Shown: piece by piece, positions 52,880 through 60,901 of the stretch | Layout of the letters: each line of letters begins with the position of its first letter | Position numbering within the stretch: the stretch's first letter is position 1 | DNA from: Clostridia bacterium | GTDB lineage: Bacteria; Bacillota; Clostridia; Oscillospirales; CAG-272 | Length of the DNA stretch: 64,000 nt | NCBI GenBank assembly: GCA_017501245.1 | Contig: JAFVXI010000013.1 | Coordinates: forward strand, 1-64,000 | Direction: 5' to 3' | Position numbers and translations under genes: made by a program | Notes under the pieces: model-generated | The model's input: the letters and a program-made list of their open reading frames with translations, nothing else | Told to the model about the DNA's origin: nothing | Databases searched by the model: none

Positions 52880-53860
52880 ATGCACGACGAGATCCTCTCA
52901 CGCCTTGCGGGAGCGAGGCTTGAAAAATGGAATAAGCTTATCCTTGATGCAGGACTTGACGCAGGCACACAGCCCGAGAGAGTGGCACTGATCTTTGAGG
53001 GCGACGAGCTGATCGGCACGGGAGGCAGGGACGGTAACGTCCTAAAGCAGATAGCCATAGCCGAGGATAGACAGGGCGAGGACCTTTCCGCAAGGATAAT
53101 CTCCCTTCTGCGCACAGACGCCTTTGCCGAAGGACACGACCACCTCTTCCTCTACACGAAGCCAATGAATGAATTCACCTTCCGTCAGCTCTTCTTCTAT
53201 CCCGTCGTCAAAACCTCGGACGTCCTCTTGATGGAGGACAAAAGAGGAGGGATCGAGGAGCATCTTGCGAGCTACCCCGAGGCGGCCTCGGGTGAGGTCG
53301 GCGCCATCGTTATGAACGCTAACCCCTTCACGAATGGGCATAGATACCTCGTCGAGCGAGCGGCGGAGGAATGCGACAGAGTTTTCGTTCTTGTCCTATC
53401 CGAGGACCTCTCGGAGATATCGGCACAGGACAGGCTGAATATGGTGCGCATCGGATGCGAGGACCTTGAGAACGTCAGAGTTTTGCCAAGCGGGCCCTAC
53501 CTCATCTCGAGAGCCACCTTCCCGACATATTTTCTTAAGGAGCGTGACTGCGAGGATGCGTGGTGTGAGCTTGACGTCGCAATATTTTTAAAGTACTATG
53601 CACCGAGGCTCGGAATAACCGTGCGATACGTCGGAACCGAGCCACGCTCGGTTTTGACCGCAAAATACAACGGTATACTTGAAAGAAGGCTACCCGATGG
53701 GGGCGTCCGCTTCAAGGAGCTCGTGCGCAAGGAGTGCTGTGGTGAGCCGATAAGTGCAAGCACGGTAAGAGAGCTGATGCACAAGGGCGGCACGGAGGCC
53801 ATCGAGGCTCTAGTGCCTACAACGACTATAAACTATCTAAAGACCAAGGGTCTACTATAA
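52880..53860 (+). CDS. citC: Citrate/citramalate lyase ligase (acetate:SH-ACP ligase)
   Basis: 326 residues. It activates the lyase by acetylating the thiol of the CitD prosthetic group with acetate and ATP. The N-terminal ~120 residues are GNAT-like (LIGTGGRDGNVLKQIAIAEDRQGEDL). The C-terminal domain is a nucleotidyltransferase with MNANPFTNGHRYLVERAA (HxGH-like TNGH) and ISASTVRELMHKG near the end (an ISxSxVR-type motif). ATG behind GGGGGCGGGCAA. First of a plus-strand operon with the ATPase and citXG, divergent from citDEF. Confidence 0.9.
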   Translation: MHDEILSRLAGARLEKWNKLILDAGLDAGTQPERVALIFEGDELIGTGGRDGNVLKQIAIAEDRQGEDLSARIISLLRTDAFAEGHDHLFLYTKPMNEFTFRQLFFYPVVKTSDVLLMEDKRGGIEEHLASYPEAASGEVGAIVMNANPFTNGHRYLVERAAEECDRVFVLVLSEDLSEISAQDRLNMVRIGCEDLENVRVLPSGPYLISRATFPTYFLKERDCEDAWCELDVAIFLKYYAPRLGITVRYVGTEPRSVLTAKYNGILERRLPDGGVRFKELVRKECCGEPISASTVRELMHKGGTEAIEALVPTTTINYLKTKGLL

Positions 53861-53869
53861 GGAGGAAGC

Positions 53870-54811
53870 ATGCTCGACAGACAGGAAAGTCACATTTTAT
53901 CAAGCTATCACGCACCGAGAGGACATAACCGAATGTATGCGCTCGGTATGCAGCTGGCGCAGCTCTACTTATCCCCCTTCGACAAGCTGATCGGCGTTAT
54001 CGGCGAGGCGGGCTCGGGAAAGAGCGCACTGATCAGAGGAATGTTTCCGGGTCTTGAATTAACAAACGATGACGACGGCGTTTACGTAAGACCGCTGCCG
54101 CTGCTCGACGATGAGGGCGGCTTTAAGTTCTTCTCGCCTCACACATACCACGTGGATATCCGCTTTGAGAACGGATTTACACAGATGAGCGTGCTGGCAG
54201 ACGCTATAACCGAGGCGCTCAGCCACGGAAAGAGAGTTATCGTTGAGCATTTTGATCTCGTTTATCCCTTCCTGGGCTTTAACGCAAACCTGCTCATCGG
54301 AGCTGGCGAGCAGATCCTCATATCGAGGCCGAGCATATTCGGCCCTGCGCCCGAGGAGATAAGAGATGCGGTTTATAAATCGCTTCCATACCGCCTTATG
54401 GCTCACACGGCTGAGGACCTTTGCGAATTCTTTATGCCGAAGGAGGAGCTTGCGAGATGCGAGCACGATGACGTTAAGCACGGCTTCGTTATCGCCTTCC
54501 CCGACAAGAAGCCCGACTTCGATATCGCCGAGCTTGAGGAAAAGGTCAAGGGAATGATAGCCGCCGACCTGCCTATAACCTACGTTGACAACTGTCACAT
54601 TTCGATAGGCGAAAATATCCATCCCTGCACGGGCCCGAGAATTCACGTGTCCAGGACGGGGCAGATAGAAAACTTCCATCTGTTAAATCACTTTATCTAT
54701 GACCGCTTTACGAAAAGATATCTTCTCGTCGGCTGCGTGGGAGAGGGCGCCGAAAGAAACCTCAAGATCCTCGACGACCAGCAGAAGAAGCAGTCGGATC
54801 TCGTTATCTGA
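53870..54811 (+). CDS. P-loop ATPase-like protein with an alanyl-tRNA-synthetase-like domain
   Basis: 313 residues. A Walker A loop, GEAGSGKSALIRGMFPG, lies near residue 45 and a plausible Walker B-like VIVEHFDLVYPF near 125. The C-terminal part contains YVDNCHISIGENIHPCTGPRIHV-type sequence (about residue 245 on); similar proteins are labelled 'alanine-tRNA synthetase second additional domain' in databases, as far as I recall. The HAPRGHNRMYALGMQLAQLYLSPFDKL N-terminus is conserved in clostridial relatives that I remember, often near organic-acid lyase genes. Placed 10 bases after citC and 30 before citXG, so a role in maturing or regulating the lyase is suggested by context only. ATG behind AAGGAGGAAGC. 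Confidence 0.55.
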   Translation: MLDRQESHILSSYHAPRGHNRMYALGMQLAQLYLSPFDKLIGVIGEAGSGKSALIRGMFPGLELTNDDDGVYVRPLPLLDDEGGFKFFSPHTYHVDIRFENGFTQMSVLADAITEALSHGKRVIVEHFDLVYPFLGFNANLLIGAGEQILISRPSIFGPAPEEIRDAVYKSLPYRLMAHTAEDLCEFFMPKEELARCEHDDVKHGFVIAFPDKKPDFDIAELEEKVKGMIAADLPITYVDNCHISIGENIHPCTGPRIHVSRTGQIENFHLLNHFIYDRFTKRYLLVGCVGEGAERNLKILDDQQKKQSDLVI

Positions 54812-54841
54812 TCCAAGCTAGCCCGCCCTATCACACAGGAG

Positions 54842-56239
54842 GTGAGAAAAACGGACGAAAGCATTTTGGGCAAGGAGCCCTTTAATAAGGATATATTTGC
54901 ACCTCCGCCCTCGCTCGACCGTGTTCTTTGCTCGAGGGAGGAAAGGGTGAAAAGGCAGGAGCGGATGCGCCTTGAATATTCTCGGACCGTGATATCCTTC
55001 ACTATGAATATCCCGGGCGAGATAAAAAGCTCGGCAGCTATAAAGCGAGCCTTTCTCGACGGGCTGAATGAGCTTTTGGCGAGGCTCGGAGAAGAGCCGG
55101 GTGAGATAGACGTGAGGGCAGACGACGATACGGGGCCCTCTGCCATCCTATCGGTAGCTATGGATGCCGAGGAGGCTAAAAAAATAGCGCTTTACGTCGA
55201 GGAGAGACTGCCGCTCGGCAGGCTTTACGACATTGACGTCATAGGTAAGGGTGGCGAGAGGCTCTCGCGAGGTGAGCCGAGAGGCTGCATCATTTGCGGC
55301 AAGAAGGGTAAGACCTGCGCCGCTTCAAGAACGCACCCCGCCAAAGAATTATGGCAGAAAACGCTAACTACTATTTACAATTATTATAAAAATCGGGACC
55401 CGGAGTGCATCGGAGCTTATGCAATGGACAGCCTGATATACGAGGCTATGCTATCGCCGAAGCCCGGGCTGGTCGACCCCGCATCAAGCGGTGCGCACGA
55501 GGATATGACGGTAGAGCATCTAGGGGCAAGCGCCGAGGCTCTTTTGCCCTATTTTATTGAGTGCGTGCGGCTCGGGATGGAAGCCTGTCAAGAAGAGGCG
55601 TCGACCTCCTTCAGTAAGCTAAGAGAGCTTGGCTTGCGAGCCGAGGGTGATATGCTGATGGCGACGGGTGGCGTCAACACCCATAAGGGCGCCATTTATT
55701 CGATGGGAATTATGCTCTTTGCCATCGGCAGATGCTGGACGCCGGGCGAGCCTATCTCCGACCCGTGTCGACTTTTTGACGAATGTATGACTATTGCGGT
55801 CGATGCGGCAACAAGGGATCTTGAGCTGATCGACCGAAGCACCGCAGGCGGAAGAGCCTATCTTGACCACGGTATACGTGGGATAAGGGGCGAGGTCATC
55901 GATGGCTTCCCTACCCTTAGAAAATCACTAACTCGCTTTGAGCGAATGATAGAGATGGGAGAGAGCGAGGACGCAGCAGCGCTCGACGCTCTGATCCTTC
56001 TTATCTCCAAGGTAGATGACACCTGCCTATATAACAGAGGCGGCGTCGACGGCATACGCTATGCCAAGGAGCGCGCAAGCGAGCTGCTTGCCTTGGGCGT
56101 GACCGAGGAGTCGGTCCGACGGATGGACGAGGACTTTACACGCCTCCGGCTTTCGCCCGGCGGATCTGCGGATCTTCTCGCACTTACCTATCTTATATAT
56201 AAGCTTCGGCAAGAGGTAAATCCGACGTCACCTAAATGA
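54842..56239 (+). CDS. citXG: CitX-CitG fusion, lyase prosthetic-group biosynthesis and transfer
   Basis: 465 residues. The first ~170 residues match CitX (apo-CitD adenylyl/phosphoribosyl-dephospho-CoA transferase): LCSREERVKRQERM and DIDVIGKGGERLSRGEPRGCIICGKKGKTC-type sequence near 135-165. The rest matches CitG (triphosphoribosyl-dephospho-CoA synthase): LIYEAMLSPKPGLVDPASSGAHEDM near 200 and ATGGVNTHKGAIYSMGI near 280. Fused CitXG is known in several bacteria. The start is uncertain: AGGAGGTGAG lies right on the only near GTG (54842), leaving no normal spacing, and no ATG, GTG or TTG occurs at the best distance (ACG does). Confidence 0.88.
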   Translation: MRKTDESILGKEPFNKDIFAPPPSLDRVLCSREERVKRQERMRLEYSRTVISFTMNIPGEIKSSAAIKRAFLDGLNELLARLGEEPGEIDVRADDDTGPSAILSVAMDAEEAKKIALYVEERLPLGRLYDIDVIGKGGERLSRGEPRGCIICGKKGKTCAASRTHPAKELWQKTLTTIYNYYKNRDPECIGAYAMDSLIYEAMLSPKPGLVDPASSGAHEDMTVEHLGASAEALLPYFIECVRLGMEACQEEASTSFSKLRELGLRAEGDMLMATGGVNTHKGAIYSMGIMLFAIGRCWTPGEPISDPCRLFDECMTIAVDAATRDLELIDRSTAGGRAYLDHGIRGIRGEVIDGFPTLRKSLTRFERMIEMGESEDAAALDALILLISKVDDTCLYNRGGVDGIRYAKERASELLALGVTEESVRRMDEDFTRLRLSPGGSADLLALTYLIYKLRQEVNPTSPK

Positions 56240-56321
56240 TAATAGCCTCAAGCCGCTAAGCCAAACGCATCGGCATCTGAAATAGCGGCGCCGGCAAATA
56301 TCAATAACCAAGTCTATCAAG

Positions 56322-56347
56322 GAGAGCCTTCGGGCTCTCTTTTTTTG
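56322..56347 (+). terminator. Terminator of the citC operon
   Basis: GAGAGCC-TTCG-GGCTCTC followed by seven or eight T: a classic intrinsic terminator about 80 bases after citXG. Confidence 0.9.
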
Positions 56348-56355
56348 TTGCGACG

Positions 56356-56643
56356 TCAATCAAACTCGGTTCGCTCCTCGGCGTTGATGTTGCTTTTAGC
56401 AAGCTCGGAGACGGCACGAAGATGCCTGACTATATGAAGATAGCCCTCCTCGGTGTGAGGGATGGAGCAGCCCGAGCAGTCCTTTATTCCGCCCTCTATG
56501 TAGACGAAGTTGCCGCCACAGCCTGCGCCGAGCGCAAAGAGGGGACAGTGACAAAACATACAGTTAAAGTATTCGCCCTCGACATTATGGCAGGGGAAAT
56601 ACTCACATTTATCGTTTTTGAAATACTTGCTTGAGTTATCCAT
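56356..56643 (-). CDS. Cysteine-rich small domain protein
   Basis: 95 residues with eight Cys in the first ~65: CEYFPCHNVEGEYFNCMFCHCPLF, then CGGNFVY and CSGCSIPHTEEGY. This is the 'cysteine-rich small domain' (PF04071-type), a probable metal-binding module that in many genomes occurs next to or fused with cobamide-salvage genes. Here it is convergent with citXG, and its promoter carries the same 19-bp palindrome as the glm and citC promoters, so it is probably coexpressed with the B12-dependent glutamate pathway. ATG behind GAGAGGAG. A role in B12 or metal handling is inference. Confidence 0.75.
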   Translation of the reverse strand: MDNSSKYFKNDKCEYFPCHNVEGEYFNCMFCHCPLFALGAGCGGNFVYIEGGIKDCSGCSIPHTEEGYLHIVRHLRAVSELAKSNINAEERTEFD

Positions 56644-56693
56644 ATATACTCCTCTCGCCGAAAATCACGGCGGATAAGCGTAGCTTATATCGG

Positions 56694-56730
56694 TTGTATT
56701 TATTATATACAATCCTCTTGTAAAATTCAA
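56694..56730 (-). promoter_or_regulatory. Promoter and palindromic operator of the Cys-rich gene
   Basis: Minus strand: TTGAAT (56725-56730), 17 bases, TATAAT (56702-56707). TTGTAT-N7-ATACAA (56694-56712), perfect, covers the -10. Confidence 0.75.
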
Positions 56731-56799
56731 GTTCTTTTACTCAATTTCAGAGGATAATTCGCCGTTGGCGAGTTTCTTTTTTTCGAAGGGTAAAATTAT

Positions 56800-56839
56800 A
56801 CCCCGCACAGAAGCACGGGGTAAGCTCTGCACGGGGTAG
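56800..56839 (-). terminator. Hairpin and short direct repeat after the LCP gene
   Basis: TACCCC/GGGGTA hairpin (56800-56823) followed on the minus strand by TATAATTTT, a weak terminator. GCACGGGGTA is repeated directly at 56814-56823 and 56830-56839. Confidence 0.45.
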
Positions 56840-56842
56840 GTG

Positions 56843-57832
56843 TTATTCCTCGGGCTCATAGAAAAGCTCGACGAGGATCTTCTTTATTGAGGTGTCGTCG
56901 GCGTGGAACTCCATAAATTCCCCGACGCGGAACTCGCCCTCGATCTTACGGTTTCCCGCACTTTCGTAGGCTTCGATATGATCAGCCAGCTCCTCAAGCT
57001 CGGACAAGGAAGAGGAGGAGATCATATATTTCGACAGGCTTGATACGGCGTCTGCCGAAAAGCCGTCATTCGTAGCAACGTAATCCTTCAGCTTGAGATA
57101 AAGCGCATCCATATACTGGCGCTGGCGCTCCATCCTCGCGGCGTTCGTGCTGTCGTCGAGGCCCTGCCTATACCTTACGTAATTTAACGCAAGCTCGCCG
57201 TGAAGCGTGACTACTGCACCCTCGGTAAGGCTCTCGTCTATCGCAGTGAGATCCTCGGGCACGGTTACGGTGACGCCGCCGACCATATCGTTCAGCGTGC
57301 TTACGGCATCCATCGTGACCGACACGAAGCGATCTATTTTAAGGCCGCCAAGAAGCCCCGACACGGCGCGTGCAGTGTTTCTGCCGCTGTCCTCGCCGCC
57401 AGAGCCGTAGGTGTGAGAGAGCGCAAGCTGACCCACGACCGTGCCTACCTTTTTACCGCCAATGCCGAGAACGTTCATCTCTGCCATTGTGTCACGGTTG
57501 ATGGCGACGGTAGCTATGCTGCCCGACCTATGATCGATGACGAAGAGGGTCAGAAAGTCTGCACGGCTGTCGTTGTTATAGGAATCGCCCTGCACGTCGA
57601 CCGCCTCGCCAAACTTATCAAGTCCGATAAGCAAGAAGGTCCCCACGTCGTCACGGAGGGTATATTTCTTACCCTCGTATACGATATAGTCGGCAACCTC
57701 CCAGTCCTCGTCCGAGGAAAAATCCGAATGGTTCTTCTCCCAGAAATAAAGGAAGGTCAGAGCGATAGCAATTATCAGGATCAGGGCGATAGCCGCAATT
57801 ATGCTTACGGCTATCTTGTTGTCGCCCGGCAT
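56843..57832 (-). CDS. LytR-CpsA-Psr (LCP) family glycopolymer transferase
   Basis: 329 residues. One N-terminal membrane span (AVSIIAAIALILIIAIALTFLYF) leaves the catalytic domain outside. LCP proteins move wall teichoic acid or capsule chains from the lipid carrier to peptidoglycan. Family motifs: FLLIGLDKFG near 67, NDSRADFLTLFVID (the phosphate-binding Arg/Asp) near 88, VAINRDTMAEM near 110, and a LNYVRYRQGLDDSTNAARMERQRQYM-type segment near 220. Four bases after the secreted-protein gene, with no good ribosome site of its own. It ends the capsule-control run. Confidence 0.9.
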   Translation of the reverse strand: MPGDNKIAVSIIAAIALILIIAIALTFLYFWEKNHSDFSSDEDWEVADYIVYEGKKYTLRDDVGTFLLIGLDKFGEAVDVQGDSYNNDSRADFLTLFVIDHRSGSIATVAINRDTMAEMNVLGIGGKKVGTVVGQLALSHTYGSGGEDSGRNTARAVSGLLGGLKIDRFVSVTMDAVSTLNDMVGGVTVTVPEDLTAIDESLTEGAVVTLHGELALNYVRYRQGLDDSTNAARMERQRQYMDALYLKLKDYVATNDGFSADAVSSLSKYMISSSSLSELEELADHIEAYESAGNRKIEGEFRVGEFMEFHADDTSIKKILVELFYEPEE

Positions 57833-57836
57833 AAGC

Positions 57837-58490
57837 TTACTGCTGGAGGAGCTTACGGCTGAGAACTACGATGAAGAGAAGAGCCGCAAGAATGGTGAAG
57901 CCGCCTGCTCCGAGAGCGAAGGGATCGAAGCCGTCGGGAACAACTACGCTGCCGTCGTGAACTACGATAGCAAAGGGAGAAAGCTCCTCAACGGTGAAGG
58001 TGAGAGTGCCCTCCTCGCTGGGCTCAGCAACGACAACGTCCCAGCCATCATCGGTGTAATGCATAACGGCTGCAAAGTTCTCGATAGTTGCGGGCTTGAT
58101 CTCGATGCTGAATGCACCGTGCTCTTCGTGATCGTCACAGCCAACGTAATAAACGTCGAACAGATCGCTTACAGCAAATACCTCAGAGGCGATACCTACC
58201 TCGTCTGCAAGAGCGTCAAGCTCGGAATTAAGCTTGCCAAGATCGTCGCAACCTGCGATGGAAGCGTAAGCCTCCTCGATCTTAGCCTTGCCTGCCTCGC
58301 CAAGCTCAGCACGGTCAGAGTAAGAGCAGATCTTGATGACCGAAGTGCACTCCTCTGACTCAGTCTTAAAGGAGACAAGCTCGGGAGCCTCTTTGCCCGA
58401 AGGGCTGCTGACGAAGGTCTGCGCCATAGCGGACACGCCTAAGGACGCGATCATGAGCATAGCAAATACCAAGGTGAGAATTTTTTTCAT
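57837..58490 (-). CDS. Small secreted, membrane-anchored protein of the capsule locus
   Basis: 217 residues from ATG 58490 (MKKILTLVFAMLM), which follows AAAGGGG; the longer frame adds an unlikely leader. A signal peptide ends at about AMAQ. The mature part is acidic, with several Cys (ECTSVIKICS, GCDDL, GCDDHEE). A C-terminal span (FTILAALLFIVVLS) is followed by RKLLQQ; no LPXTG. Not recognised as a named family. Its place between the PHP phosphatase and LCP genes suggests a surface or wall-related function. The 85 bases upstream hold a possible weak promoter (TTGTTT, 16 bases, TATAGA). Confidence 0.6.
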   Translation of the reverse strand: MKKILTLVFAMLMIASLGVSAMAQTFVSSPSGKEAPELVSFKTESEECTSVIKICSYSDRAELGEAGKAKIEEAYASIAGCDDLGKLNSELDALADEVGIASEVFAVSDLFDVYYVGCDDHEEHGAFSIEIKPATIENFAAVMHYTDDGWDVVVAEPSEEGTLTFTVEELSPFAIVVHDGSVVVPDGFDPFALGAGGFTILAALLFIVVLSRKLLQQ

Positions 58491-58575
58491 TTTAAACCCC
58501 TTTCCGTAGCGGTTTCCCGCCCGTTTCTGTCTATATTTTCTTAAATTTAGTAAACAATTGTTGTCACACACGCAC

Positions 58576-59271
58576 TTAAACCCTTGAAAACAGGCTTTCC
58601 GTGAAGTGCTTATAACCCTCGAACCATCTGTCTCCGAGCTTAAGCCTTACCAGCTCGTGAGCCTCGCCGATTCGCGGCGGCCTGAAGGAGGAGCCGTGAC
58701 AGTCGGAGCCGATAAGATCGAAGGTGCCGTCCTTTAAGAGCTTGCAGGCACGCTTTGAGGTTTTCGGATCCAAGAGGACGGATGCGTTTATCTGCATCAG
58801 GACGCCTCGCTCCTTTAAGGTGTAGATGACCGAGCGCCTCTGATAACCGATAAAGCGCTCGACGTGCGCAAGCACGAGAGTTTTTCTTGAGGAGGAGCTA
58901 AGCTCGATAAGCTCGCTCAGTGTGTAATCGCTGAAAGGCTCGTTCGGCATCTCGAGAAGGAGGAGGCTCGTGCCGTCTATCCTCATCTCATCAAGCTCCC
59001 TCATACGGGAAACGCCGCTGTAATAGGCGACCTCAGCGCCCTTATGTAGGCTGACGTCGCATTCGCCAAGTGCGCCAAGGAGCGCCTCGTACGCCTCGTC
59101 TCTTCTCGAGATGAAGTGCGCGGGATCGTCTCTATGCGCATAGAAATGCGGTGTCAGGCAGATGCGGCGGATGCCGCTATCCTTCAGTGTCGAGATCATC
59201 TTAAGACTCTCGCCTATGCTCTCGCTTCCGTCGTCAATGCCCGGTAACGTATGTGTGTGAAAGTCGATCAT
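58576..59271 (-). CDS. cpsB: CpsB-type PHP tyrosine-protein phosphatase
   Basis: 231 residues, PHP-fold metal-dependent phosphatase that dephosphorylates the capsule kinase CpsD. Metal-binding motifs: IDFHTHTLPGIDDGS at the N-terminus, CLTPHFYAHRDD near 40, VLAHVERF near 137 and LIGSDCHGSS near 190. ATG preceded by GAGTGATAT in the end of the kinase gene, 3 bases apart. Confidence 0.9.
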   Translation of the reverse strand: MIDFHTHTLPGIDDGSESIGESLKMISTLKDSGIRRICLTPHFYAHRDDPAHFISRRDEAYEALLGALGECDVSLHKGAEVAYYSGVSRMRELDEMRIDGTSLLLLEMPNEPFSDYTLSELIELSSSSRKTLVLAHVERFIGYQRRSVIYTLKERGVLMQINASVLLDPKTSKRACKLLKDGTFDLIGSDCHGSSFRPPRIGEAHELVRLKLGDRWFEGYKHFTESLFSRV

Positions 59272-59274
59272 ATA

Positions 59275-60078
59275 TCACTCGGCTTCCGATGCACCCTGCT
59301 CGGTGGCTGCCTCCTCGGCGCCCCTCGAATACTCGTAGCCATATCCTCTGCGGTAATAATTCTTGCCGTATTTGCGATATCGGGAACCGCTTCCGCCCCT
59401 CGAATTTATCGACGAGATAACGAAGCCGAGAATCTTAACACCCGACAGCTCAAGATGCTTAACGCACTTGGAAAGCTCACGGCGGGAGGAATACTCACTT
59501 CTTACAACGACGAGAATTCCGTCAAGCATCGAGGAAGCAACGAGAGCGTCCGAAACGATGTTGACAGGCGGAAAATCAACGATGATATAATCATACTGTC
59601 CTGAAAGCTCACCGATAAAATCAGCCATCTTTGACGAGCCGAGGATCTCGGTGGGATTTGGGGGAATGCTGCCGGCAGGGATAACGTGCCAGCAGTCGAC
59701 GTCGGGCATCCTTCGGATAGCGCCCTCTGAGCCCTCAGCCATGATGAGCATATCCGTGACGCCGGGCGTGCCGGGGATGTCAAGCTTTTTTGCTATGGAG
59801 GGCAGGCGTAGGTCGGCATCCACGAGCAGAACTCTCTTTCCCGTTTGTGCAAGGGCGTAGGAGAGATTTACCGATGTGGTGGACTTGCCCTCACCTCTGA
59901 TCGAGCTTGTGATGCCGATGATGCGGCACTTGCCCTCTTCGGGGAGGGAGAAGCTGAGGTTCGTCCTGAGGAGCTTATACGCCTCCGACGCCTCGAAGCT
60001 TAATTCCTTATAGAGGAGAACGTCGGTCGAGCTTTCGACCTTTTTCTTCCTAAATAGTCTTTTGATAAATTCAAACAT
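59275..60078 (-). CDS. cpsD: CpsD-type bacterial tyrosine kinase
   Basis: 267 residues, BY-kinase that autophosphorylates on a C-terminal Tyr cluster and controls polysaccharide chain export. Walker A SSIRGEGKSTTSVNLSYALA near 58, Walker A' LLVDADLRLPSI near 88 and Walker B YDYIIVDFPPV near 162. The C-terminus has seven to eight Tyr in RYRKYGKNYYRRGYGYEYS. ATG behind GGGAGGTGCC. It works with the adjacent CpsC adaptor (12 bases upstream) and the CpsB phosphatase. Confidence 0.92.
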   Translation of the reverse strand: MFEFIKRLFRKKKVESSTDVLLYKELSFEASEAYKLLRTNLSFSLPEEGKCRIIGITSSIRGEGKSTTSVNLSYALAQTGKRVLLVDADLRLPSIAKKLDIPGTPGVTDMLIMAEGSEGAIRRMPDVDCWHVIPAGSIPPNPTEILGSSKMADFIGELSGQYDYIIVDFPPVNIVSDALVASSMLDGILVVVRSEYSSRRELSKCVKHLELSGVKILGFVISSINSRGGSGSRYRKYGKNYYRRGYGYEYSRGAEEAATEQGASEAE

Positions 60079-60089
60079 ACGGCACCTCC

Positions 60090-60896
60090 CTAGGACTTAT
60101 GGCCATGGCCGTGACCGTAGCCGTAGCTGCCGTAGCCGTAGCTGCCGTAGCCATAACCGTAGCCGCTCTTCTTGCCCGAGGCTCTCTCGTCGGGATTAAG
60201 CTCGGGGATCCTGCCGAGGATCGGGATATCGTATGTGCGTGTGAGGTGATCCTCAGAGCGGATCGTGTCGTCGATGATGGCGAGAAGCACGATGAGCATT
60301 ACGCAGAGTAAAATTCCGATCGTAAACGCCTGGATGACCGAGGTCGTTATATTCGGGGAGACCTTAGTCGGATTTACTACTGCGCTGTCAACTATGCGCA
60401 TTGAGGAGCCGTCGATAATGTCCTCGACCCTGAGGGGAAGGACACGGGAGATGCAGTTTGCGATATGGGCAGCCTCCTTGGCATCCGCCGAGGTGACCGT
60501 GACACGGAAGATCTCCGTGCCCTCTATCTTAGAGATAGAGACCATACTATCGAGGGTGCGATAGCTGTAATCCAGCCCCGCCTCCTCGGCGACCTCCTCC
60601 ATCGTCGTCCTCGTCTTGAGAATTGCGGAGTAGGTGTCGATCAGGCTCTGCGAAGCGGAAAGGTCTGCCGCCGAGATGCTGACGCTCGAGCCTCCGATGG
60701 AAAACGACTTGTTGTTAACGTAGAGCAGAACGCTCGACGAATACTTTGGTGTTACGAAAAACGACGTGTATATAAACGCAACCAGCGCAAACACGGCGCC
60801 GACCACGGCTATGAGCCACGACTTTCTGAGTAGTGACAGGCATATGTGACGCCAGTCAATGACCAGCTCCTGTTCAACTTCCTCTCTCTTTGCCAA
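60090..60896 (-). CDS. cpsC: CpsC/Wzz-type chain-length regulator with Gly-Tyr-His tail
   Basis: 268 residues. Two membrane spans (SWLIAVVGAVFALVAFIYTSFF near residue 30 and SVIQAFTIGILLCVMLIVLLAII near 190) flank an extracellular Wzz domain ending in the PTKVSPN segment. TTG start, eight bases after AAGGAGC. The family usually ends soon after the second span and activates CpsD. This one continues through a DRTYDIPILGRIPEL-type segment into an unusual tail made of GYG/SYGYG/GHG repeats. The tail DNA is a run of near-identical short repeats (about 60097-60165), so its length could vary between strains. Confidence 0.85.
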   Translation of the reverse strand: MAKREEVEQELVIDWRHICLSLLRKSWLIAVVGAVFALVAFIYTSFFVTPKYSSSVLLYVNNKSFSIGGSSVSISAADLSASQSLIDTYSAILKTRTTMEEVAEEAGLDYSYRTLDSMVSISKIEGTEIFRVTVTSADAKEAAHIANCISRVLPLRVEDIIDGSSMRIVDSAVVNPTKVSPNITTSVIQAFTIGILLCVMLIVLLAIIDDTIRSEDHLTRTYDIPILGRIPELNPDERASGKKSGYGYGYGSYGYGSYGYGHGHGHKS

Positions 60897-60901
60897 ATAT
60901 A

